The notes under the pieces were generated by a model, which had not been told where the DNA came from, made no database searches, and was given only the letters and a program-made list of their open reading frames with translations. From Acidobacteriota bacterium (lineage in GTDB: Bacteria > Acidobacteriota > Vicinamibacteria > Vicinamibacterales > 2-12-FULL-66-21): a stretch of 38,743 nucleotides of DNA. How positions within the stretch are numbered: the stretch's first letter is position 1; each line of letters begins with the position of its first letter. The translations under genes were made by a program, and so were the position numbers. The DNA lies in contig QHWR01000084.1 in the NCBI GenBank assembly GCA_003223835.1, forward strand, positions 1-38,743, given 5' to 3'. Shown here piece by piece: positions 1-9,216 of the stretch.

Positions 1-1
1 G

Positions 2-217
2 CTGCACGCGGAGGCGTTCGGTCCCAGAGGGACGCACAAGATCATCGAGGTGACGGTCGCGCGGACGTCGAGCACGGAAATCGAACGCGGCCAGATCGCG
101 CAGCGCGGCCAGGACGAGTTGAACCAGCGCGCGCGCAAAGCGGCCGTCCAGACTCCCGGCAAGGGCGTGACGAACATGACGCTGGATACGTCCTCGGGCA
201 GCCTGGTGGTGCACTGA
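2..217 (+). CDS. C-terminal fragment of a type IV pilus assembly (PilX-like?) protein, truncated by window edge
   Basis: Open frame from base 2 (LHAEAFGPRGTHKIIEVTVARTS...GSLVVH*) ending in TGA that overlaps the ATG of the PilY1-like gene (TGATG). Function inferred only from context. Confidence 0.5.
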   Translation: MHAEAFGPRGTHKIIEVTVARTSSTEIERGQIAQRGQDELNQRARKAAVQTPGKGVTNMTLDTSSGSLVVH

Positions 218-3200
218 TGCGCAGAGGCATTCGTCGAACCGTCGCCGGCCGCCGGCGCGGCGCCTGGACCGCGCTGCTGTCGCTCGCGGTCATGCTGTGG
301 TGGTCCACGATCGCCTCGGCGCAGCTCGATCCGATTGGCTTCGTCCGCCGTGTCCCGCCGACGATCATCGTCATCATGGACACGTCGGCGTCGATGCTGC
401 AGGACGGCAACGGCAATTACTACGACCCGGGGTTCTGGCCGACGACGGACGCGACGGTCACACCCGCGTTTTCGCTGCCGGTCGGAACGAAAACGTACCG
501 CCGCATCTTCAACGGGATGTTGTACGCCACCGCGACCAAGTACTCCTCGACCAAGATTCAGGCGGTCGCGGCCGTCTGGAATCCCGCGGACGCGCTGACT
601 TCGAACAACGCGACCGACAACGCGTTCCTCGATCCCACCCGGTATGCGATCGCCAAGGCGGGGCTGGCGGCGGCGATCGGGGAGAACTCCGTCTACACGA
701 CGCGATGGGGAGTCGTGAAGCTGCGGCAGAAGAACGTGGCGTGGCGTTCGACGCCGGGCGGTGCCGGCGCCGGCGGCAACGACTGCGACAAAGCGGTCGC
801 CGTCTCCGACGCGACGCAGCTGCTCTATGGCGACAACAACCCGTGCAGCGCGGGCGGGCCGAGCTTCTACGGCGTCTATGCGCCGAAGGTGGAAGCGGCC
901 AACTATCTGAACACCGGCGCCGCGCCGTTCGCCGGAACGATCATGGTGGCGCCGGCGGCCAGCACCGCGAGCGCGGTGCGCACGATCGCGCTGCGCGGCG
1001 CCGGCGATTCCCAGGGCTTCATCCCCGCCGGGATCGGCGGCATCGCCGCGGGCGCGCAGTTCGCGGACCGGCCGCTCAGCTTCGCGCTCGACGACGCGAA
1101 GAGCGCCGCGTCCACGGCGATGGCGAACGACGCCGCGTCGACCCGTTCGTGCCGCAACACGATCGTCATTCTGATCACCGCCGGCAAGGACTCCGGCAAC
1201 GCGGCGTACGTGTCGGGGAACGACGTGCTCGCGCGCGCGACCGGATTCACGACCGTGAGCGACGGCAGCAGCAACCATCGCGTGCCGATCCACGTGATCG
1301 GTGTCAGGGTCGCGGCCGCCGAGAAGACGCAGCTCCAGGGCATCGCGACGAACAGCGGCGGCGTCTACCATGACGCCTCGACGGCCGTGGACGTCCAGAA
1401 CTGGATCGACTACGCCGTGCAGGCGGGCTACATGCGATCCGCGGACATCACCGCCGCGAAGTCCTCGAGCGAGTTCATCGCGGTCAGCCCGATCGTCGCC
1501 ACGGTGAACCTCACCGGCGGCAAGGACTCGACCGGCACCGCGCTCGTCAACAACCTCGTGCATCAGCAGGACAACACGGCGCTGCCGGTGGTGCCGCAGC
1601 GCAGCAACGTCATGGTGACGGCGGCGTTCGAGCTGCCCGGGTTCGCCGGGAAGCTGCGCTCGTTCCGGGTGTACAAACCGGTGCGCGACACGAGCCAGGC
1701 CAGCGGGTGGAAGTTCCAGAACGACGGCACCAAACTGTGGCCCGACATCGACAGCCCCGCGCGCCCGTCGCTCGCGGGAGTGGCGCGCACGCCGGCGGAT
1801 CCGGCGACGCGGAACATCTACACGTACATCCCGGACGGGGCAGGCGGCGGGACGGTGACGGCGTTCACCACGGCCAACACCGCGTCGCTCGCGACGGCGA
1901 TGAACCTCAACGCGACCGCCGCCTCGACGCTGATCACGTTCATCCGTTCGCAGCCGATCGGCGCGATCATCGGATCGACCCCGGGGATTCAGGACACGCC
2001 GTCGCTCGATCCCCCGCCCGACGACGATTACGGCCGCGCCGATGCGCCCAGCAGCTTCGCCGGCATGCACAAGGATCGCCGCGCGATCATCTTCGTCGGC
2101 GCCAACGACGGGATGATGCACGCGATCGACGCGCGCACCGGCTTCGAGGTGTGGGCGTTCATTCCCTACAACCTGCTGACGAAGCTCAAGTCGCTCTTCG
2201 ACGGCCAGGCGATCGATACCTACGAGTACTTCGTGGACAGTTCGCCGAAGCTCGCCGAGGTGAAGATCGCCAATCAGTGGCGCAGCCTCCTGATGTTCGG
2301 AGAAGGCCCCGGCGGCGTCTTCTATCAGTGCTTCGACATCACCGAGGCGGGCATGGGCGTCGATCCGACCCTGGGGGACATCGGCGCGGTGAATTCGTTG
2401 CTCGCGAAGTTCGATTCACCCAACGAGTCGATCGTGTTCAAGTGGGCATTCCCCAACTACGGCCACTTCGACCCGACGATCAAGCAGACGTTCCCCCTGA
2501 CCGACGGGTCTCCCGGCAACAGCGTCACCCTCTGGGGCGACCTGAACGACAGCAAGGGTGCCACGTACGTCGAGAAGACGATCGGGTTCACGTGGTCCGA
2601 CCCGGCGGTCGGTCCGCTCGATGCAGCGCGCGACACGACGGCCGTGATCATGGGGTCCGGCTACTTCCCGCCGATCGAGACCTCGCTCAGCAATCGCGGC
2701 GGCCCGTCCGCGCCGAAGGCCGGCAACGCCATCTACCTGCTCGACGTCGATACCGGCCTTCCGCTGGGCAACGAGTCGGAGACGGTCTGTGCCACAACCA
2801 CCGGCCGTGGATGCGTGTCAGTGGGAGACGTCGCCGGGAACCTCCGCAAGAACGCGATTCAGGCGGACCCGACCGCGGCCGGCGTCAGCGGCTCGGCCGT
2901 GATCAGCAAGGCATACGCGGGGGACATCGACGGCAAGTACTGGCGGTTCGATTTCCAGGTGGACGGCACGTTGACCGCGAATCTCATGGCGGACACGGGC
3001 GTGCCGATCTACGCGTCGTCGGCGCTGCTCTTCGTCGGCGGCGCCGACGTCTACATGTTCTTCGCGACCGGAAGCGACATCCTGCCGCCGACCACGCCTG
3101 GGGGCACCGGCACGTTCAAGTTGTACGGCTTGAAGGACAACGCGCCCGCGAGCGGATCGACCACGAAGTTCTCGATCGACCTCGCGACCGTGAGCGCCTC

Positions 3201-3573
3201 CGGCGCGCTGGTGACCGGTGAACGGCCGTCCACGTCGCCGACCGTCGCGGGTGATATCGTCTTCTACACCACCACGACGGAGAGCGGGTCCGCGCCGTGC
3301 AACGATTTTTCGGCGAACCTGTACGCCATCACCTACACGGGCTCGGCGGCGTACGACGCGAACGGAAACGGGAAGATGGACAACAACGAGAGCAATGTCG
3401 TCAAGACCGTGGCCGGACGTGCGACGGCGCCGTTCATCGTCGATCAGCATCTGTACTTCGGATCCACCGGCGCCGGCGGCGCGGTCGTCCAGGCATTCGG
3501 GGACCCCGTGGACTTCAACAACGGCGTCGGGCAGGTTGGCGTGCGGATCCTGTCGTGGCGCGAAATCCGGTAG
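217..3573 (+). CDS. PilY1-like type IV pilus adhesin: signal peptide, VWA-like MIDAS (IVIMDTSAS), C-terminal PilC beta-propeller-like region
   Basis: 1118 aa ORF; DTSAS MIDAS near the N-terminus; FVGANDGMMHAIDARTGFEVWAFIPYNLL is typical of PilY1/PilC propellers. Confidence 0.85.
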   Translation: MRRGIRRTVAGRRRGAWTALLSLAVMLWWSTIASAQLDPIGFVRRVPPTIIVIMDTSASMLQDGNGNYYDPGFWPTTDATVTPAFSLPVGTKTYRRIFNGMLYATATKYSSTKIQAVAAVWNPADALTSNNATDNAFLDPTRYAIAKAGLAAAIGENSVYTTRWGVVKLRQKNVAWRSTPGGAGAGGNDCDKAVAVSDATQLLYGDNNPCSAGGPSFYGVYAPKVEAANYLNTGAAPFAGTIMVAPAASTASAVRTIALRGAGDSQGFIPAGIGGIAAGAQFADRPLSFALDDAKSAASTAMANDAASTRSCRNTIVILITAGKDSGNAAYVSGNDVLARATGFTTVSDGSSNHRVPIHVIGVRVAAAEKTQLQGIATNSGGVYHDASTAVDVQNWIDYAVQAGYMRSADITAAKSSSEFIAVSPIVATVNLTGGKDSTGTALVNNLVHQQDNTALPVVPQRSNVMVTAAFELPGFAGKLRSFRVYKPVRDTSQASGWKFQNDGTKLWPDIDSPARPSLAGVARTPADPATRNIYTYIPDGAGGGTVTAFTTANTASLATAMNLNATAASTLITFIRSQPIGAIIGSTPGIQDTPSLDPPPDDDYGRADAPSSFAGMHKDRRAIIFVGANDGMMHAIDARTGFEVWAFIPYNLLTKLKSLFDGQAIDTYEYFVDSSPKLAEVKIANQWRSLLMFGEGPGGVFYQCFDITEAGMGVDPTLGDIGAVNSLLAKFDSPNESIVFKWAFPNYGHFDPTIKQTFPLTDGSPGNSVTLWGDLNDSKGATYVEKTIGFTWSDPAVGPLDAARDTTAVIMGSGYFPPIETSLSNRGGPSAPKAGNAIYLLDVDTGLPLGNESETVCATTTGRGCVSVGDVAGNLRKNAIQADPTAAGVSGSAVISKAYAGDIDGKYWRFDFQVDGTLTANLMADTGVPIYASSALLFVGGADVYMFFATGSDILPPTTPGGTGTFKLYGLKDNAPASGSTTKFSIDLATVSASGALVTGERPSTSPTVAGDIVFYTTTTESGSAPCNDFSANLYAITYTGSAAYDANGNGKMDNNESNVVKTVAGRATAPFIVDQHLYFGSTGAGGAVVQAFGDPVDFNNGVGQVGVRILSWREIR

Positions 3574-3583
3574 TGACGCGTCT

Positions 3584-4522
3584 GTGAAACCCGCGGCCGT
3601 CATCTGTCCGTCCTGCGGCGCGAAAGTCAAAGCCGGGCGCGAGCGCTGTCCACGGTGCCGCGCGGCGATCGTCATCCCCGTCGTCGATCCGCGCGTGGCG
3701 GCGGCGCGCAGCCGCCGCATGCAGCAGATCGGCTTCGGCCTGCTCGGCACGGCGGTGCTCGCCGTGGCGACGATCTGGATCGTGTTCGTGCCGCGTCCCG
3801 GACCGCCGCCGGCGAGCCGTCTCGCGGATCCGCTGGCTGCCCGCCGGGCGGCCAGGCCCGCGCCGAAGGCGATCGACGCGCCTGCCACGCCGGCCGGCCG
3901 TCCGTTCATGGAGCCCACGGGGAAGGCCTACGAGGCGTACCAGGCCGGAGACTTCGATGCCGCGCGGACGCACTACGAGGACGCGCTGAAGAAGAATCCG
4001 AACGATGCAGAGGCCATGAGCAACCTCGGGCAGGTGCTCGTGCGTCTCGGCAAGCCGCAGGAGGCAATCGCGTATTTCGAGCGTGCCGCCGCGCTGAACC
4101 CGGATCGCTGGGCATACGCGTTCAACCTCGCGCGCGCGCAGGCGTTGCTGGAGCAGTGGGACCGCTCCATCGGCAGCTACCAGCGCGCGCAACGGCTCTT
4201 CCCGAACGATTACGCGACGACCTTCAATCTCGCGCTCACGCTGCACAAGTCGGGCAACGATGCCGCGGCGGTGCCCGAGTATCAGAAGGCGATCGAGCTC
4301 AACCCGCAGGACGCGTCGTTCAGGATGGCGCTGGCCATCAGCCTCGAGCGCGTGAACCGGACGGAAGCGGCCGCGGCCTACGGCGAGTACCTGCGCCTGT
4401 CCCCGACGGCGCCGGACGCCGATAAGGTACGTGCCCGAATCGCGGAGCTGACGGGCGTCCAGGCCGCGCCGGCCCCTGCGCCGGCGGCCGCCCCCGCTGC
4501 GGGGCGCGGCGGGTTACAATAG
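3584..4522 (+). CDS. Zinc-ribbon, single-TM, TPR-repeat protein
   Basis: GTG start at 3584 (VKPAAVICPSCGAKVKAGRERCPRC), TM segment IGFGLLGTAVLAVATIWIVF, then TPRs. The annotated ORF start at 3218 lies inside pilY1 and is unlikely. Confidence 0.75.
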   Translation: MKPAAVICPSCGAKVKAGRERCPRCRAAIVIPVVDPRVAAARSRRMQQIGFGLLGTAVLAVATIWIVFVPRPGPPPASRLADPLAARRAARPAPKAIDAPATPAGRPFMEPTGKAYEAYQAGDFDAARTHYEDALKKNPNDAEAMSNLGQVLVRLGKPQEAIAYFERAAALNPDRWAYAFNLARAQALLEQWDRSIGSYQRAQRLFPNDYATTFNLALTLHKSGNDAAAVPEYQKAIELNPQDASFRMALAISLERVNRTEAAAAYGEYLRLSPTAPDADKVRARIAELTGVQAAPAPAPAAAPAAGRGGLQ

Positions 4523-4540
4523 CGTCACACGAGGAAAGAC

Positions 4541-5122
4541 ATGGCTCGAGGATTCTGCACCGCGTGCGTCACGGCCGCGTTGGTGGCGCTTGCCGTCCCG
4601 ATCGGCGCGCAGTCGCTCGGCGAGCTCGCCAAGAAGGAGCAGGAACGCCGCAAGGCGATCGACAAGCCGTCGAAGGTGCTCACCAACGACGATCTGAAAA
4701 AGCCGCAGAACCCGCTGCCGCCGTCGCAGCCGCTGGCGGGGGCGACCGGCCAGCCGATGCCGGAGGCGAAGCCGGCGGCGCAGCCGGATCAGAAGGCCGC
4801 GGCGCAGAAGCCCCCCGACGAGAAAGCCGCAAAGGACGAGAAAGGCGAAGAGTACTGGCGGGGCCGCATGACCCAGGCGCGCGAGGAGCTGCGCCGCAAC
4901 CAGATGTTCGCCGAGGCGCTGCAGACGCGCATCAACTCGCTCACCAGCGACTTCTCCGCGCGCGATGACCCGTACCAGCGCGCGCAGCTCGCCGACGATC
5001 GTCAGAAAGCGCTGGCGGAACTCTCGCGGGTCAAGGGCGAGATCGACGCCGGCACCAAGTTGATCGCGGAGATTGAGGAAGAGGCCCGCCAGGCCGGAGT
5101 CCCGCCAGGCTGGATACGCTGA
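4541..5122 (+). CDS. Secreted, charged, coiled-coil-like hypothetical protein
   Basis: 193 aa with N-terminal signal-like segment; KKEQERRKAIDKPSKVLTNDDLKK and Lys/Glu/Ala-rich body. Confidence 0.65.
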   Translation: MARGFCTACVTAALVALAVPIGAQSLGELAKKEQERRKAIDKPSKVLTNDDLKKPQNPLPPSQPLAGATGQPMPEAKPAAQPDQKAAAQKPPDEKAAKDEKGEEYWRGRMTQAREELRRNQMFAEALQTRINSLTSDFSARDDPYQRAQLADDRQKALAELSRVKGEIDAGTKLIAEIEEEARQAGVPPGWIR

Positions 5123-5139
5123 ATCCCGTTCGCGCGCGC

Positions 5140-6528
5140 GTGACCCCGGCCCGGATTCTTCTCGTCGAGGACAAGGACTCGCTTCGCACCATGCTGCGCC
5201 ACGCGCTGGAGCGGCAGGGGCACGCCGTGCTCGAGGCGCGCGACCAGCCGGAGGCGCTCCGGTTCCTGCAGCAGGGACAGGCCGACCTCGTGCTGTCCGA
5301 TCTGCGGCTGCCCGCCGGCGACGGCTTCGGCGTCCTGCGCGCCGCGAAAGAGATCGACACGGATACGCCCGTCATCGTGATGACGGCGTACGGCAGCATC
5401 GAAGACGCCGTCGCCGCGATGAAGGAAGGCGCGCTCGACTTTCTCGCCAAACCAATCGACCCCGATCACCTGCTGCTCCTCGTGACGCGGGCGCTCGAGC
5501 AGCGACGGATCGTCACCGAGAACCTGCTGCTGAAAGAGGAGCTGGCGGTCCGCCGCGGGGCGCCGCAGCTCGTCGGCGAGGACCCCTCGCTGAGGAAACT
5601 GTTCGCGTCGCTCCAGCGCGCGGCGACGACCGACACGACCGTTCTGCTCGAAGGGGAGAGCGGCACGGGCAAGGAACTGTTCGCGCGATCGCTCCACGCG
5701 CTCAGCCAGCGCAGCGACGGGCCGTTTGTCGCGATCAACTGCGCGGCGATTCCGGAAACGCTGCTCGAGACGGAGCTGTTCGGCCACGAGAAGGGGGCGT
5801 TCACCGGCGCGCACGCGCGCAAGCCCGGCAAGTTCGAGCTGGCGCACCACGGCACCCTGTTCCTCGACGAAATCGGCGACCTGCCGATGTCGCTGCAGGC
5901 GAAAATCCTGCGCGCGCTCGAGGAGAAGCGCTTCGAGCGCGTCGGCGGCACCGCGTCGGTCCAGGTGGACGTGCGCCTCGTCGCGGCGACCAACAAAGGC
6001 CTTCGCGCCGCGGTCGCGGCCAAGCGCTTCCGCGAAGATCTCTTCTTCCGTTTGTCCGTGTTTCCGATTACGGTGCCGCCTCTGCGCGACCGGCCCGGCG
6101 ACATCCCGTTGCTCGCGCGCTACTTCGTCGATCGGTTCTGCCGCGATCTCAAGAAGCGGCCGCTCGTCCTCTCCGCCCCCGCGCAGGAGCAGCTCCAGAG
6201 CTATCGCTGGCCGGGGAACGTGCGCGAGCTGCAGAACTGCATCGAACGCGCCGTGATCCTCGCGGAGGGGGACACGATCCTCCCGCGTCACCTCAACTTG
6301 TCGTTTGCCGAGCCGCCCGTGGACGAGAACGCGCCGTCGGCCTGGGCGCACGTCGATCTATCCGGCAGCCTCACGGAAGTGACGCGCCGCGTGACCGCCG
6401 AGATCGAGAAGCTGAAGATCGAGGAGACGCTCCGGGAGGCGGGCGGCAACAAGGGACGCGCCGCCGAACTGCTCCAGGTCAGCTACAAGACGCTCCTCGC
6501 GAAGCTGCGGGAGCATGGGATCGAATAG
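5140..6528 (+). CDS. NtrC-family sigma-54-dependent response regulator (receiver, AAA+, Fis-type HTH)
   Basis: Receiver (LVLSDLRLPAGDG), Walker A GESGTGKE, GAFTGA loop, C-terminal GGNKGRAAELLQVSYKTLLAKL helix-turn-helix. Confidence 0.93.
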   Translation: MTPARILLVEDKDSLRTMLRHALERQGHAVLEARDQPEALRFLQQGQADLVLSDLRLPAGDGFGVLRAAKEIDTDTPVIVMTAYGSIEDAVAAMKEGALDFLAKPIDPDHLLLLVTRALEQRRIVTENLLLKEELAVRRGAPQLVGEDPSLRKLFASLQRAATTDTTVLLEGESGTGKELFARSLHALSQRSDGPFVAINCAAIPETLLETELFGHEKGAFTGAHARKPGKFELAHHGTLFLDEIGDLPMSLQAKILRALEEKRFERVGGTASVQVDVRLVAATNKGLRAAVAAKRFREDLFFRLSVFPITVPPLRDRPGDIPLLARYFVDRFCRDLKKRPLVLSAPAQEQLQSYRWPGNVRELQNCIERAVILAEGDTILPRHLNLSFAEPPVDENAPSAWAHVDLSGSLTEVTRRVTAEIEKLKIEETLREAGGNKGRAAELLQVSYKTLLAKLREHGIE

Positions 6529-6549
6529 ATTCACCAACTCACCAATTCG

Positions 6550-8061
6550 TCACGGTCCGGGAAAACAGCGAAGCGCCGAGCGTGCGTCGCTCGGTCCGCG
6601 CGTCGCGGCGCCCGGACGGCCGAGCAGGATCGATTGATCGCCGGCCGCCAGCGTGACCCAGCCGTCGCCTATCAGTGCGGGCACGACGGGCAGGCGGCGC
6701 GGCAGCCAGATGTAATCCGGCTGCCAGCGATCGAGAAACGCGCGGCGCACCGGCGGATCGAAGTAGAAGCGCAGGTGCTCCTGCACGCGCGCGTCGGAGT
6801 AGACGGTTTCACGGCGTCCATCCATCGACACCTTCACCGCTGGCGCCTGCCCCGCCGAAGCGTCGTCGCGAAGGCGGCCCAGATGCCAGATCGCGTATTC
6901 TCCCCAGTCGAACCACGTGACCATGCGTCCGCTCGCGTGCTCGCGGAGCGCGAAGATGGTCACGTCGGCTTCGGGCGCGCCGTCCGGCTCCACGCGGACG
7001 CAGCGGACGTTGACGGCGGCCGCGTACGCGCTGCCCAGGAGCAGCGCGGCCGCCACGGCGAACGCCGTCGCTGACGCCAATCGCCCGCTTGCCGCTGCAC
7101 CGCGCGCCGTTCGCCGGGACGCGAGCAGGCTCGCCAGCGCGGGCCCCATCAACATCACGAGCGCCAGCGCCAGGAATGCCAGCAGCCGGTTCACGCGAAA
7201 GGCGAGAATCGCCAGCGTGAGGACGACCGTCGTTCGCCGTACATCGACGTCGCCGGCGGCGAGCGCCCGCCGTACGGCGGCGCCGGCCAGCGCGACCAGG
7301 CTCACCCACAACACGACGAAGAACGCGCCCATGCGATACACCGGCTGCCAGTCGGTGATGTCCGCGCGCCCGAAGCCGACGGTCTCGTGCAGGAACGTCC
7401 ACAAGCGCCAGCCGTACGGGTTTATCAGCGTCGCCGGGATCGCGACGGCGCCCGCGGCGAGAAGCGCGATCGTTTCCGTGCGGCGCACGCCGGCGACCAG
7501 GCCGCCCGCGATCCACAACACGAGCACGCCGACGCCGAGAATCCATCCGCCGTGAACGTTCGTCCAGAGGATCATCAGCGGAGGCACGAGCCACGCCGCG
7601 CGCGTCCGCCCGCCGGCGATCGTCACGAGCAGCCACAGCAGCGCCGCGAACATCACCAATGAGAACAGTTGCGGCCTGACGTGATTCGCCTGGGCAATGG
7701 TGCCGATGACCACGACGCCGATCAGCAGATCGCGCGCGCGGTCGCCGACGCCTTCCGTGCGGAGGCCGTGCGCGATCAGCACCGCCATCGCGGCCAGCAA
7801 CAGCACCTTGAGCGCGATCAGGCCCGCCGGCCCCGCCGCGCGATACGCGATCGCCATGACGCACTCCGCCAGCCACTCGTGGTTGATCCACGCGCGGTCG
7901 CTCGTGAACGAGTAGGGATCGACGTCCGGGATTCTGTGCTGGACGGCGATGTCGTGTCCGAAACGGACGTGGCCCCAGAGATCGGGGTCGGCTCGCGTGT
8001 GCGTGAAAACGGCGATGACGGTCCCGATGAGCGCGAGCCGGAGGATCGTCTGTGCGTTCAT
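6550..8061 (-). CDS. Polytopic membrane protein, glycosyltransferase-39/PMT-like architecture
   Basis: 503 aa with many TM segments; N-terminal DPDLWGHVRFGHDI...DPYSFTSDRAWINHEWLAE. Confidence 0.7.
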   Translation of the reverse strand: MNAQTILRLALIGTVIAVFTHTRADPDLWGHVRFGHDIAVQHRIPDVDPYSFTSDRAWINHEWLAECVMAIAYRAAGPAGLIALKVLLLAAMAVLIAHGLRTEGVGDRARDLLIGVVVIGTIAQANHVRPQLFSLVMFAALLWLLVTIAGGRTRAAWLVPPLMILWTNVHGGWILGVGVLVLWIAGGLVAGVRRTETIALLAAGAVAIPATLINPYGWRLWTFLHETVGFGRADITDWQPVYRMGAFFVVLWVSLVALAGAAVRRALAAGDVDVRRTTVVLTLAILAFRVNRLLAFLALALVMLMGPALASLLASRRTARGAAASGRLASATAFAVAAALLLGSAYAAAVNVRCVRVEPDGAPEADVTIFALREHASGRMVTWFDWGEYAIWHLGRLRDDASAGQAPAVKVSMDGRRETVYSDARVQEHLRFYFDPPVRRAFLDRWQPDYIWLPRRLPVVPALIGDGWVTLAAGDQSILLGRPGAATRGPSDARSALRCFPGP

Positions 8062-8092
8062 CGAGGGCGCGAAGGATCCGGGCCGTCGCGCT

Positions 8093-9196
8093 TCACGGAT
8101 GGAGTCCCATCGAGATCAGCTCCCGCGTCAGCTCCGCTTCGGTCACATCGTCCACGATGCTGGTCGTGCCGATCGGACCCGGCAGGACGAAGTGCAGCCG
8201 TCCCTCGACGATTTTCTTGTCGCGGCCGACCGCTTCGAGGACCTCGACGATTGACTGGTCGGTCACCGCCGGCAGCGGTCCCATCTGCGTAATCACCGCC
8301 TTCAGCGCGTCGAAATCCTCGGGCGGCATCGTGCCCCGCTCCGTCCCGATGGCGGCGGCCACGAGCATGCCGTACGCGATGGCTTCGCCGTGCCGAAAGC
8401 GCCGGTACTTCGTGACCGCTTCGAGCGCGTGGCCGATCGTGTGGCCGAAGTTCAGCGTCCGCCGCAGGCCGCTCTCCCGTTCATCCTGCTCGACGATGCG
8501 GCCCTTGATCGCGCACGACTCGGAAATCACCGGAAGCAGCGCGCCGGGCTCGCGCGCGAACAGCGGCGTCAGCGTCGCGTGCACGCGATCGAACAGCGAT
8601 CGGCTCTCGATGATCCCGTACTTGATCGCTTCGTACAGCCCGGCTCGGAATTCCCGGCGAGGCAGCGTGGCGAGGACGTGCGGGTCGATCGCGACGACGG
8701 CGGGGGGATGAAACGCGCCGATGAGGTTCTTGCCGGCCGCATGATTGACGCCGACCTTGCCGCCAATCGCGCTGTCCACCTGCGCGAGCAGCGTGGTCGG
8801 CACCTGCACGAGCGCGAGACCGCGCAGGTATGTGGCCGCCGCGAATCCCGCGATATCGCCGACGACACCGCCCCCGACGGCGACGATCGCGCTCGATCGA
8901 TCGGCGCGCATCCGGATCAGCGCGTCGTAGATGCGTCCGACCGTCTGCAGATGCTTGAACCGTTCCCCGTCCGGGATCAGGATCGGCTCGTCGGAGGTCA
9001 GGTCGGGGAGGCTTCGTCCGTGAAGCCGCCAGATTGTCGGATTCGACACGACGAAGCGCCGCGCGGGCACGCGCGCGTCGTCCAGCAGCGCGGGCAACGT
9101 CTTGAAGAGACCGGCGGCGATGTGTACCGGGTACGCGCCGCTGCGGCTGCCCACGTCGAGGCGGACGGGTGCGCCCGCCGGGGAAGCGGATGACAT
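8093..9196 (-). CDS. aroB: 3-dehydroquinate synthase
   Basis: VAVGGGVVGDIAGFAAATYLRGLALVQVPTTLLAQVDSAIGGKVGVNHAAGKNLIGAFHPP; LNFGHTIGHALE. Confidence 0.95.
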   Translation of the reverse strand: MSSASPAGAPVRLDVGSRSGAYPVHIAAGLFKTLPALLDDARVPARRFVVSNPTIWRLHGRSLPDLTSDEPILIPDGERFKHLQTVGRIYDALIRMRADRSSAIVAVGGGVVGDIAGFAAATYLRGLALVQVPTTLLAQVDSAIGGKVGVNHAAGKNLIGAFHPPAVVAIDPHVLATLPRREFRAGLYEAIKYGIIESRSLFDRVHATLTPLFAREPGALLPVISESCAIKGRIVEQDERESGLRRTLNFGHTIGHALEAVTKYRRFRHGEAIAYGMLVAAAIGTERGTMPPEDFDALKAVITQMGPLPAVTDQSIVEVLEAVGRDKKIVEGRLHFVLPGPIGTTSIVDDVTEAELTRELISMGLHP

Positions 9197-9216
9197 CGGG
9201 GATGGTAGGATAACAG

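Noticed and set aside
5002-6351. 449-aa minus-strand ORF opposite the NtrC-family gene
   Set aside because: Composition typical of an antisense artefact; the plus-strand gene is intact with all domain motifs.
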